Assembly (NCBI RefSeq): GCF_900099735.1
Contig: NZ_FNDT01000005.1
Span: 167,227 to 231,226 of the forward strand
Direction: 5' to 3'
Source of the DNA: Arthrobacter subterraneus
GTDB taxonomy: Bacteria; Actinomycetota; Actinomycetes; Actinomycetales; Micrococcaceae
Length of the DNA stretch: 64,000 bases
Part shown: positions 27,376 to 35,841 of the stretch, one piece after another
Position numbering within the stretch: the first letter of the stretch is position 1
How the letters are laid out: each line of letters opens with the position of its first letter
The notes under the pieces: generated by a model
The model's database searches: none
Told to the model about the DNA's origin: nothing
The model's input: the letters and a program-made list of their open reading frames with translations, nothing else
Position numbers and translations under genes: made by a program

Positions 27376-28191
27376 TCAGCCGCCAACGCGGATGTACACG
27401 CCGCCGGAGCCGAGCTCGGCCGGCGCAATAACGGTCTGGTTGCCGTTGAAACCACCGTGGACGGCCTGGCCGCCGCCGATGTACACAGCAATGTGGGCTG
27501 CGCCCATACCGCCGTCGGCGTAGTAGATGAGGTCTCCGGGGATAGCCTCGCCCGCGCTGACCGTGCGGCCAAGGGAGAGGTAGCCGGCCGGCCAACCGTG
27601 GAAGTTGATGCCTGCCGCGGCGAGGGCGTTGCTGGCAAGACGGGTGCAGTCCTGTGTTACGCCGAGCTGGGCCTTGGCGGCCGCCGCGATGGTCGCTGCT
27701 ACCCCCGAGGAAACCTCCGGCGCGGCCGGAGCCGGCGCCTCGGCGACAGCCGGCTCCGCAGCGACAGCGACCGTTGCTTCGACTGCTGCTGCGGGCTCGG
27801 GTGCTTCGACCTCGGCGACCGGCGCCGCTACCGGCGCGGGCTCGACGGTCTCCGCCAGAGGCTGCACCACAGGGGCGGCCACAACCGGGGCGGCGACAGC
27901 CTTCACGGCAGTCTTGTTGAAGGAGATCTCCGCGTCAACCGGCGCCTGGACCGGGGCCTTTGCGGCCTGGACCTCCAGGGTGGTGGTCAGCGTGTTGCGC
28001 TCTGTGGGCAGTTCGACCGCATTCGCGGCAACACCGCTGGTCAGGACCAGGCCGGAAGCTGCTGCGATGACGGCTGCCTGGCGGCCTACGCCACCGGCGT
28101 TCTCACTGACGGCGCGAGCGATCGAGGAGAGGTGGGCTGAGCGCTGAACTTCGGCGCGGTGGCGTGCGATGGCACGGGTATTCGAGGTCAT
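27376..28191 (-). CDS. NlpC/P60 family peptidoglycan endopeptidase (paralogue 1)
   Basis: A 271-residue exported hydrolase. After a long basic N-region comes a hydrophobic core (about 38-52; VGRQAAVIAAASGLVLT) ending near AANA, then a long Ala/Pro/Glu/Val-rich spacer (about 60-160). The C-terminal NlpC/P60 domain (about 163-271) has Cys182 (TQDCTRLA) and His233 (AAHIAVYIGGG) as catalytic residues, cutting peptide stems of peptidoglycan. It follows its paralogue by 25 bases, with GGAG before the ATG at 28191, so both are probably made from one mRNA under the c-di-AMP riboswitch at 29018-29150. The domain is short for the family. Confidence 0.9.
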   Translation of the reverse strand: MTSNTRAIARHRAEVQRSAHLSSIARAVSENAGGVGRQAAVIAAASGLVLTSGVAANAVELPTERNTLTTTLEVQAAKAPVQAPVDAEISFNKTAVKAVAAPVVAAPVVQPLAETVEPAPVAAPVAEVEAPEPAAAVEATVAVAAEPAVAEAPAPAAPEVSSGVAATIAAAAKAQLGVTQDCTRLASNALAAAGINFHGWPAGYLSLGRTVSAGEAIPGDLIYYADGGMGAAHIAVYIGGGQAVHGGFNGNQTVIAPAELGSGGVYIRVGG

Positions 28192-28216
28192 AAGTGGGAG
28201 CTCCAGGTAACGGGTC

Positions 28217-29005
28217 TTAGCTAACGCGGACGAAGCTGTAGCCAGAGAGATCGGACAGGCTGTGAAGGCCGGTATTCATACCATTCAGGCCACCGCTGAT
28301 GACCTGACCGTTGCCTACATAGATGGCAACGTGACCACCGGAGACCACGAGGTCACCGGGTGCGGGGGAGGAAACAACTGATCCGAAGGCGAAGAAGTCG
28401 CTGGGAGCGATGTCGCCGACGGACTTGCCGATGGAGCGCAGAGCCTTCTCCACCATGGCGGTGCAATCCTGTGCGACTCCGATCTGGGAGTAGGCAGAAC
28501 CAACCAGTGCTGCGCCGACTCCGCTTGAGGCGGGGGCCTCTGCGGGAGCCTTCACTGCGGCGGCCTCGACCTTGACCTCAGCAGGAGCTGCTGCAACCTC
28601 GACCACGGGCTCGGCAACCGGCGCCGGAGCGGCCTCGACTGCTACAGCCTGGACGGCAACCTCGGGAGCGGGAGCGGCTTCAACCACGGGCTGTGCAACC
28701 GGGGCTGCTACAGCCTCGACTGCTGCGCGCTCGAAGGTCACGGCTGCATCAGCGGAGGCACTGACGATGGTGGGCTGGGATGCTACTGCGCTGAGCGTCT
28801 TGACGGCCTGCGCAGAGCGCTGGGCGTCCTGTGCGCCGTGGGCCGGAAGTCCGGCGGTGAGAACGAGGCCGGAAGCGGCAACGATGACCGCGGCCTGACG
28901 TCCTACTGAACCTGCGTTTGAAGATACAGCCTTCGAAATGGCTGCGAGCGAGCTTGTATGAGCCGGAACCGCACGATGGCGTCCCAGCGCAGAGCTGTTT
29001 GACAC
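28217..29005 (-). CDS. NlpC/P60 family peptidoglycan endopeptidase (paralogue 2)
   Basis: A 262-residue paralogue of the next gene with the same architecture: basic N-region, hydrophobic core VGRQAAVIVAASGLVLTAG (about 34-52), low-complexity Ala/Pro/Val/Glu spacer (about 85-160) and NlpC/P60 domain with Cys181 (AQDCTAMV) and His225 (GGHVAIYVGNG). It should be secreted and cleave peptidoglycan stem peptides during growth or division. The start is GTG at 29005 with GGCAAT-type weak ribosome site. It is the first gene behind a c-di-AMP (ydaO) riboswitch, so expression should fall when c-di-AMP is high, as known for such riboswitches. Confidence 0.9.
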   Translation of the reverse strand: MSNSSALGRHRAVPAHTSSLAAISKAVSSNAGSVGRQAAVIVAASGLVLTAGLPAHGAQDAQRSAQAVKTLSAVASQPTIVSASADAAVTFERAAVEAVAAPVAQPVVEAAPAPEVAVQAVAVEAAPAPVAEPVVEVAAAPAEVKVEAAAVKAPAEAPASSGVGAALVGSAYSQIGVAQDCTAMVEKALRSIGKSVGDIAPSDFFAFGSVVSSPAPGDLVVSGGHVAIYVGNGQVISGGLNGMNTGLHSLSDLSGYSFVRVS

Positions 29006-29017
29006 GTTAAATTGCCT

Positions 29018-29150
29018 CTCCCTACGCCTGCGAGGTGAGCTGTCGGATTCGGATGGGAGTCACCCGGCCGCGGATCGTCTCAGATCCTGCGACTTAACCC
29101 CAAGGACTTCTGAAAAGAAGCCCACAATTGGTTCCCCCGCCCCTGCCATG
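29018..29150 (-). promoter_or_regulatory. c-di-AMP riboswitch (ydaO-yuaA type) before NlpC/P60 genes
   Basis: Read on the minus strand, the leader contains the conserved blocks of the ydaO-yuaA aptamer in order: GGGGGAACCAA, TTGGGGTTAAG and near the 3' end CCGAATCCGACAGCTCACC then TCGCAGGCG. These match the family consensus as I know it. It ends 12 bases before the GTG at 29005, so control of translation or of a structure near the start is likely. In actinobacteria this class typically controls cell-wall hydrolase genes, as here. Confidence 0.85.
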
Positions 29151-29204
29151 CGATTGTTGCGAACGGACCTCGTGCGGTGGCAGAGCTAGGCGATCTGCAC
29201 GAGA

Positions 29205-29230
29205 GTGCCGAACCCCCTGCGATTCGGCAC
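29205..29230 (-). terminator. Hairpin terminator after the M23 peptidase gene
   Basis: GTGCCGAA (29205-29212) and TTCGGCAC (29223-29230) form an 8-bp perfect stem with a 10-base loop, without a U tract. It lies between the M23 stop (29317) and the next riboswitch. The rest of 29151-29316 shows no gene; a possible -35/-10 pair (minus strand, 29261-29266 and 29238-29243) is weak. Confidence 0.5.
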
Positions 29231-29316
29231 GAGTTAGACGGTACATCAGATTTTGGGGTATGTCACATTCAGATCACGGAACGGTGTGTTCACGGTAACG
29301 ACGGACCTGAAACCGT

Positions 29317-30441
29317 TCAGAGCCAGCCCAGCGGATCGACGTTCTCGCCGTCGACCAGGACCTCGAAATGCAGGTGGCAGCCCGTGGAGGCGCCGGTGGA
29401 CCCCACGCGCGCGATGGCTTCGCCCCGCTCTACAACCTGACCCACGCTGACATCCATCGCGGAAAGGTGGTTGTAGGTGGTTTCCAGTCCGTTGGCGTGC
29501 TTGACGACAACGCGGTTGCCGCCACCGAAGGCATGCCAGCCCGCGAACGTCACAGTCCCGGCCGCTGCGGCCTTGACTGCTGTTCCGCAGGCTTCGCTCA
29601 TGTCCTGGCCGGTGTGGAGCTCTCCCATGCCGGTGATAGGACTGATCCTGGTACCGAAGGGGGAACTCATGGCGGCGCCGTCCAACGGTGCGGACAGGGA
29701 TCCCCTGGATTCCGCGGCGATGATCCCGCCGTCGGACGCCGAAACAATCTCGACCAGCTTGGCATCGGGATCAAACCTGCCGTGCAGCGCAGCACGGTCG
29801 AAAGTGACCTCGGCGTTGGCCGCGGCCTGCACCGGCTCTGCCTGGGCCTGCCCTGCGGCCGCCTGCGCATCGGAGGGCACCACTGCCGCGGTGGTGGGCA
29901 GCGCCACGGTCAGCACCATGCCGGAGGCAGCGGCAGCGATGGCAACCTTCTGGCTCAGTCCGGCGAAGGATACGTCACGGCGCGCCGATACTGCCCGACG
30001 TCGTCGTTCGATGCGCTGCAGGTCACGGGGGCGCGTGTCGGCCGCGGAAAATGAGCGGGCTCCGTTACCACTGCGGGCCTCGCGCCGCGATAGCGGGGCC
30101 GGGGAACAGGCTGCAACCTGCACCGGCGCGGTGATCAGGTCAATTTCGCGAGCCACAGGTGCGGCGGGCGCGGGCACAGCGCGGGCCACAGGTGCGGCGG
30201 GCGCGGGCACAGCGCGGGCCACGGATGCGGGTGGTGCGGCGGGCGCGGGCACGGCCCGGAAGACAGGTACGGCGGCCGGGGGTGCGGCGCGGACAGTCGG
30301 TGCGGGTACAGCAGGTGCGGCGGCGGCAAGAGATTCCTGGCGTGCAATGCGCTCCGCCCGCTCCCGCCGGTGGGCGTCGCGTGGCCGCGCTTCAGTACCC
30401 GGGGTGCTGGCACGGCGGCGCCCCGAAACAGTATTCGACAA
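29317..30441 (-). CDS. M23 family metallopeptidase (LytM-type) with long N-terminal extension
   Basis: A 374-residue exported zinc endopeptidase for peptidoglycan. The C-terminal M23 domain (about 255-374) has the zinc ligands in GELHTGQDMSE (His and Asp) and GCHLHFEV (HLH). A hydrophobic segment (about 163-185; VAIAAAASGMVLTVALP) acts as signal or anchor, preceded by about 160 residues of Arg/Ala/Pro-rich sequence with a near-exact repeat ARAVPAPAAPV. This unusually long basic N-region is predicted cytoplasmic. The start is TTG at 30441 with AGAGGG upstream. Its own c-di-AMP riboswitch precedes it. Confidence 0.9.
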   Translation of the reverse strand: MSNTVSGRRRASTPGTEARPRDAHRRERAERIARQESLAAAAPAVPAPTVRAAPPAAVPVFRAVPAPAAPPASVARAVPAPAAPVARAVPAPAAPVAREIDLITAPVQVAACSPAPLSRREARSGNGARSFSAADTRPRDLQRIERRRRAVSARRDVSFAGLSQKVAIAAAASGMVLTVALPTTAAVVPSDAQAAAGQAQAEPVQAAANAEVTFDRAALHGRFDPDAKLVEIVSASDGGIIAAESRGSLSAPLDGAAMSSPFGTRISPITGMGELHTGQDMSEACGTAVKAAAAGTVTFAGWHAFGGGNRVVVKHANGLETTYNHLSAMDVSVGQVVERGEAIARVGSTGASTGCHLHFEVLVDGENVDPLGWL

Positions 30442-30457
30442 AGAGACCCTCTCTCAT

Positions 30458-30592
30458 TTTTCGCCTGCGAAGTTAGCTGTCGGATTCGAGTATGAGAAAA
30501 CTCGGCTCAGGTACGTGCGCTGTAGCATTCCCCGAACTTCACCCCAAGGCCATGGCGAGCCATGACCGGTAGTGGGTCCTCCGCCCCTGTCC
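30458..30592 (-). promoter_or_regulatory. c-di-AMP riboswitch (ydaO-yuaA type) before the M23 peptidase gene
   Basis: On the minus strand the leader shows AGGGGCGGAGGACCCA, CTTGGGGTGAAG, a GGGGAATGCTAC block and CGAATCCGACAGCTAAC followed by TTCGCAGGCG, the conserved order of the ydaO-yuaA aptamer. The last block is even closer to consensus than in the other copy. It ends about 17 bases before the TTG start. Confidence 0.88.
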
Positions 30593-30669
30593 ATCTGTTC
30601 AGCACTGCGTCCGCTGACAGGGTTAGGCATGCGAACCAGGTAACGCTGAAGTATCAGCGCCAGGTACCA

Positions 30670-30675
30670 ACTATA
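30670..30675 (-). promoter_or_regulatory. Candidate -10 box for the riboswitch/M23 transcript
   Basis: TATAGT on the minus strand (30670-30675), with a TGATTA-like -35 about 18 bases upstream, lies some 80 bases before the aptamer. Nothing else recognisable is present between 30593 and 30749. Confidence 0.4.
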
Positions 30676-30749
30676 ACGGGATCGGAGTGAAAGTAATCAT
30701 TTCGTAACCATGCTGTGGATATCCTTCGCCAATCCAGAGACTCCGGCTC

Positions 30750-31454
30750 TCAGGACGAGGGCTGGACCGCCACGAAGACGTGCGAAGCAACTTCTGGAGG
30801 CAGTTCCAGGGCACCCTCAACGCCGGGCACCCGCACTGAGACGTAGTCCCCGACTGCCTGCAGGTTGAGCCGCGCACCCGGGCGGAGGCCGCCTTCATCC
30901 ATCTGGGTCAGCAGCTCCGGGTCAACCTGGATAGGTTCAGCCAGCCGGACAAGGGTCACGGTAGATCCGGGCGAATAGTTCGCCATCGCTTCTGTCAGCG
31001 TGCTCACGCCCAGGGTGAACGCTTCCGGCGGTGAGCCGCCGAGGGCTTCGAGGCCCGGTATGGGGTTGCCGTACGGCGACTGGGTGGGCTGGCCAAGCAG
31101 TTCGTAGAGGCGGCGCTCAACCCGCTCGCTCATCACGTGTTCCCACCGGCAGGCCTCATCATGGACATAGGCCCAGTCGAGACCGATAACGTCCGAGAGC
31201 AGCCGTTCCGCCAGGCGGTGCTTGCGCATCACTTCGGTGGCCCGCCGGCGGCCGAGCTCGGTCAGCTCAAGGTGGCGGTCCCCTGTCACCACTACCAGTC
31301 CGTCGCGTTCCATCCGCCCGATGGTCTGGGAGACCGTGGGCCCGGAGTGGCGCAGCCGCTCAGCGATCCGCGCACGCAGCGCCACGATGTTTTCTTCCTC
31401 AAGCTCAAGGATGGTCCGCAGGTACATCTCGGTGGTGTCGATGAGGTCCGTCAT
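30750..31454 (-). CDS. DtxR/IdeR-family metal-dependent transcriptional repressor
   Basis: A 234-residue regulator with winged helix (about 5-65; HSGPTVSQTIGRMERDGLVV), dimerisation and metal domain (65-140) and C-terminal SH3-like FeoA domain (about 150-228). All primary and ancillary metal ligands known from DtxR are present at the same numbers: Met10, His79, Glu83, His98, Cys102, Glu105 and His106. Fe(II) or Mn(II) sensing is therefore likely. It has Cys102 as in iron-type DtxR/IdeR rather than Mn-type MntR. No DtxR box was found next to the gene. Confidence 0.93.
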   Translation of the reverse strand: MTDLIDTTEMYLRTILELEEENIVALRARIAERLRHSGPTVSQTIGRMERDGLVVVTGDRHLELTELGRRRATEVMRKHRLAERLLSDVIGLDWAYVHDEACRWEHVMSERVERRLYELLGQPTQSPYGNPIPGLEALGGSPPEAFTLGVSTLTEAMANYSPGSTVTLVRLAEPIQVDPELLTQMDEGGLRPGARLNLQAVGDYVSVRVPGVEGALELPPEVASHVFVAVQPSS

Positions 31455-31489
31455 GCGGCGTTCAGCTCCTTGGCACTGGTGCAGATTGA

Positions 31490-32830
<1,341 letters not shown>

Positions 32831-32870
32831 CCATTCCTTTCAGCGGTGTCCCGTGCGGTGGCGGCCAGGG

Positions 32871-34112
32871 TCAGCCTGAGCCGCCGCGGCGCGGGGTTGA
32901 GAGGCGGAGCGTGACGTGGTGGGACCGCCAGACCCAGACCAGACCGGCGACGGCGGCAACCAGCCCGGAGGCAGCCGCCACCACCAGCCCCCACCGGGGG
33001 CCGTAGGCGTTGGTCACCCATCCGACAATCGGTGCACCGATCGGGGTGCCGCCGAGGAAGATCGCGAAGTACAGGGCCATGACCCTTCCGCGCATTTCCT
33101 GGACCGTGGTTGTCTGTACATAGGCGTTGGCGCTGGTCATCAACGTGAGCGCGAAAAGCCCCACCGGAACAAGCGCGACGCCGAAAAGCCACACTGAGGG
33201 AGCCAGCGCTGCGAGGGCACATGCCAGTCCGAAGGCGCCCGCAGCCCCGAACACAAATCGGAGGCGGGGCCGTTCACGGCGCGCTGATAGCAGCGCCCCG
33301 GTAACTGAACCGACCGCCATGATGGAGGAAAGCGTTCCGAAGACGCCCGCTCCGGTTCCGAACTCCGTGCGTGCCATCGCTGCGATGTAGACGGCGAAAT
33401 TCAGGCCCAAGGTGCCGACGACGAAGATCGCGAACATCACCATCACCAGGTCCGGCCGCTGCCGCACGTAGCGGAACCCTGCGCGGATCCGGCCGCGTCC
33501 GGGTGCAGACCGGTTCAGGACACGCAGTTCACCCTGCCGGATGGTGGCCAGGACAAAGATCATCGCCCCGAAGGTCACGGCGTTGATCAGGAAGACCCAG
33601 CCGGGACCGACTGCCACCGTAAGCAGGCCGGCGACGGCAGGTCCGAACATCCTGGCGCCGTTGAAGGAGGCGCTGTTGAGTGCGACTGCGTTGGGAAGGT
33701 ATTCGTCCTTCACGAGCTCGGATACGAAGGCCTGGCGCGCCGGTGCGTCGAGGGCCGAGACCAGTCCAAGCGCAAGGGCAAACGCATAGACGTGCCAGAG
33801 CTCCGCGAGACTGAGCACCACAAGGATGCCGAGACCGACGCCGAGTGCGGCCATGGCAGCCTGGGTTAAGATCAGCAGTTTGCGGCGGTCCACCGAGTCC
33901 GCGATCAGCCCCGCCCAGGGCGCGATGAACAGCTGCGGACCCAGCTGAAGGGCCATCACGATCCCCATGGCCGCGGCGTCCTGGTCCGTCAGGATGTCGT
34001 AGACGAGCCAATCCTGTGCGGTGCGCTGCATCCACGTACCCACGTTGGAGATCAGGGCGCCGATGAACCACAGCCGGTAGTTGTGGATACGCAGGGACCG
34101 GAACATGCTCAT
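32871..34112 (-). CDS. MFS transporter (MFS_3 / enterobactin-exporter-like)
   Basis: A 413-residue, 12-helix major facilitator of the group containing EntS-like and multidrug exporters. Visible are the N-terminal LRIHNYRLWFIGALISNVGTW, TAQDWLVYDILT, the loop GLIADSVDRRKLL, ALDAPARQAFVSELV and the central PGRGRIRAGFRYVRQRPDL. The substrate is unknown; drug or siderophore efflux is possible. GGAGGG before the ATG at 34112 fixes the start. It converges with serC (40-base gap) and is 33 bases downstream of the DUF3027 gene on the same strand. Confidence 0.88.
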   Translation of the reverse strand: MSMFRSLRIHNYRLWFIGALISNVGTWMQRTAQDWLVYDILTDQDAAAMGIVMALQLGPQLFIAPWAGLIADSVDRRKLLILTQAAMAALGVGLGILVVLSLAELWHVYAFALALGLVSALDAPARQAFVSELVKDEYLPNAVALNSASFNGARMFGPAVAGLLTVAVGPGWVFLINAVTFGAMIFVLATIRQGELRVLNRSAPGRGRIRAGFRYVRQRPDLVMVMFAIFVVGTLGLNFAVYIAAMARTEFGTGAGVFGTLSSIMAVGSVTGALLSARRERPRLRFVFGAAGAFGLACALAALAPSVWLFGVALVPVGLFALTLMTSANAYVQTTTVQEMRGRVMALYFAIFLGGTPIGAPIVGWVTNAYGPRWGLVVAAASGLVAAVAGLVWVWRSHHVTLRLSTPRRGGSG

Positions 34113-34145
34113 CAGGCAGCCCTCCTTCCTGCGTTACCCACGCCC

Positions 34146-34907
34146 TTAGGCGACCGGGGATTGATCTCCCGGGGTTTCCGGATCTTCACTTGCGGGAACG
34201 TCCGGGGTGCCGTCGTTGTCCGTAGCATCGTCGTCGTCCGGGGCACCGTCGGTCTCCGGAACAGCGGGCGCGTCGGCTTCGCCGTCGGTCTCCGTTCCGC
34301 CGTCGGTGTCCGCTCCGCCGTCGGTGTCCGCTCCGCCGTCGGTGTCCGGTCCACTACCCAGTTCCTGGGCACCGTCGGTATCCGGAGCACCGGAAACACC
34401 CGGTGCCTGTGCGGTGCCGGCGTCCGCGGTTTCCGTTGCCTCTTCTGCAGCGGTGTCTTCCGGGCGCACGCGCTCGGACCAGGGAACCCAGTCCGGTGCC
34501 AGCAGGGCGTCCTCCGAGGGCAGCAATCCCACCTCGCAGACAGTTGCGTCCTTGCCGCGGGGAACCCGCGCGAGGGTCGCGAACCAGTGCCACCCCACGT
34601 AGCCGGGAACCTGCGCGGCGAACCGGTGGGTTACCAGCCGTTCCGCCTCGGGAAACGCGCCCAGATGTTCACCTACCGCGGCGTCTCCGGCGATTTCAAG
34701 CACACCCCTGCGTGCAGTTTCCACGGCAGCCGCCAGCACTGCGTCAGGTTTGGACGGTTTCCGGACCGCCCGGCGCCTGGCAACCGGAGCCGCAGACTCA
34801 GCCGACACCGGCTCGGCCAGCACGGACTCAGCCGGCAGCGGCTCGGCCGGCCCTGTTTCCGTTTGGCTCAGTACGGCTGGTTCCATCGACGCCGGAGATT
34901 CAGTCAT
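34146..34907 (-). CDS. DUF3027 domain protein with acidic repeat tail
   Basis: A 253-residue actinobacterial protein. The DUF3027 core (about 50-155) has KPDAVLAAAVETAR, HLGAFPEAERLVTHRFAA and the diagnostic GYVGWHWFATLARVPRGK and LAPDWVPWSERVRPED. The last 100 residues are highly acidic and repetitive (DTDGGA three times; DNA repeat TCCGCCGTCGGTGTCCGC within 34296-34352), likely disordered. Function unknown; the family commonly sits beside a cold-shock-domain gene, as here (5-base gap), suggesting a shared RNA-related role. The tail length probably varies between strains. Confidence 0.85.
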   Translation of the reverse strand: MTESPASMEPAVLSQTETGPAEPLPAESVLAEPVSAESAAPVARRRAVRKPSKPDAVLAAAVETARRGVLEIAGDAAVGEHLGAFPEAERLVTHRFAAQVPGYVGWHWFATLARVPRGKDATVCEVGLLPSEDALLAPDWVPWSERVRPEDTAAEEATETADAGTAQAPGVSGAPDTDGAQELGSGPDTDGGADTDGGADTDGGTETDGEADAPAVPETDGAPDDDDATDNDGTPDVPASEDPETPGDQSPVA

Positions 34908-34912
34908 CGGGT

Positions 34913-35296
34913 TCAGACGTCCAGATCATCCGCTACGGCGCGCAGCACTGCGGCGACCTTCGCGGCATGCGACTTGTCGGGGTACCGGCCCCGACGCAGA
35001 CCGTTGGAGACGTCATCGAGCAACCGGATCAGGTCTTCGGTGATGACGGCCATGTCTTCCGCCTTCTTGCGGGTTGCCTTGGCAACCGAAGGCTGGGCAT
35101 CAAGAATGCGGGCGGACAGGGCCTGGAGACCCTTGCGGCCGTCCGCGACGCCGAACTCGAGCCGGGCGCCGGGCTTGACCTCGGTCACTCCCGCAGGAAG
35201 CGCCGAGGCATGGAGGAAGACCTCCTTGCCGTCATCCGTCGCCAGAAAGCCGAAACCCTTTTCAGAGTCGAACCACTTGACCTTGCCGATAGGCAC
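34913..35296 (-). CDS. Cold-shock-domain protein with C-terminal extension
   Basis: A 127-residue protein: an N-terminal cold-shock domain (1-65) with RNP1 KGFGFLAT and RNP2-like VFLHAS, then a helical actinobacterial extension (about 75-127; ITEDLIRLLDDVSNGLRRGRYPDK). It should bind RNA or single-stranded DNA. The GTG at 35296 was selected because GAGGT lies seven bases upstream and the domain starts VPIGKVKWFDSEK directly. It precedes the DUF3027 gene by 5 bases, a conserved pairing. Confidence 0.9.
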   Translation of the reverse strand: MPIGKVKWFDSEKGFGFLATDDGKEVFLHASALPAGVTEVKPGARLEFGVADGRKGLQALSARILDAQPSVAKATRKKAEDMAVITEDLIRLLDDVSNGLRRGRYPDKSHAAKVAAVLRAVADDLDV

Positions 35297-35476
35297 GTAA
35301 TTACCTCGTTCTCGAACTGCTTTGCGCGCGTGCCGGCTCCGGTTCCATTGGCGGTACCGATCAGAATCGGGAAACCACCGGCCGTCCGGCATGCGCAGGG
35401 AAAAAGTCTGCCCTTAAAGGATACCGGCACGGATGCGGGGAATCGGCGCGGAGTGCCCTTGTACGCTAGGAGCATC

Positions 35477-35758
35477 ATGTCGCAGAACTCCTCCTCAGTC
35501 CCGGCAGCCGACGACGACGGCGCCGCCACCGGCCGCGACCGCAGCCAGACCACGCCCGCACGGCTTGTCCTCCTGGTTGCCGCTGTTGCCCTCGCCATCA
35601 TCGGGCTGCTCTCCCTGGGCGCGGTGCTGGTGTCCGCCTGGGCCGGGGCGGACCCGTGGCCGGGCTTCGTGACGGCAGCCTACTTCTGCCTGCCGCTCGG
35701 CTTCCTGTTGATGCTGGTCACCGTGGTGGTCAACATCGTGTCTCGCGGGCGCAACTGA
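35477..35758 (+). CDS. Small two-helix membrane protein
   Basis: A 93-residue protein with a short acidic N-terminus (AADDDGAATGRD) and two hydrophobic helices (about 33-56 and 66-87) ending in SRGRN. No family recognised; the type is common in actinobacteria beside the helicase-associated gene. ATG at 35477 follows TAGGAG. It lies 83 bases before the next gene in the same direction and may be co-transcribed with the helicase pair. Confidence 0.72.
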   Translation: MSQNSSSVPAADDDGAATGRDRSQTTPARLVLLVAAVALAIIGLLSLGAVLVSAWAGADPWPGFVTAAYFCLPLGFLLMLVTVVVNIVSRGRN

Positions 35759-35841
35759 GCTCCGACGGAAATCAGGCCCACCCACGGACCGGTCCGTATC
35801 CGGACAACTGCGTACAGCGCGGTACGAGTAACGTTAATACG

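Noticed and set aside
30150..30250. Repeated GC-rich segment that might be a mobile or regulatory repeat
   Set aside because: It lies in frame within the M23 gene and encodes the ARAVPAPAAPV repeats.
30601..30640. Possible DtxR/IdeR box (GTTAGGCATGCGAAC) near the DtxR gene
   Set aside because: Too few matches to the 19-base consensus and no second half-site symmetry.
34296..34352. Short tandem repeats that might suggest a CRISPR array
   Set aside because: Units are contiguous 18-mers without spacers and encode an acidic repeat in the DUF3027 protein.
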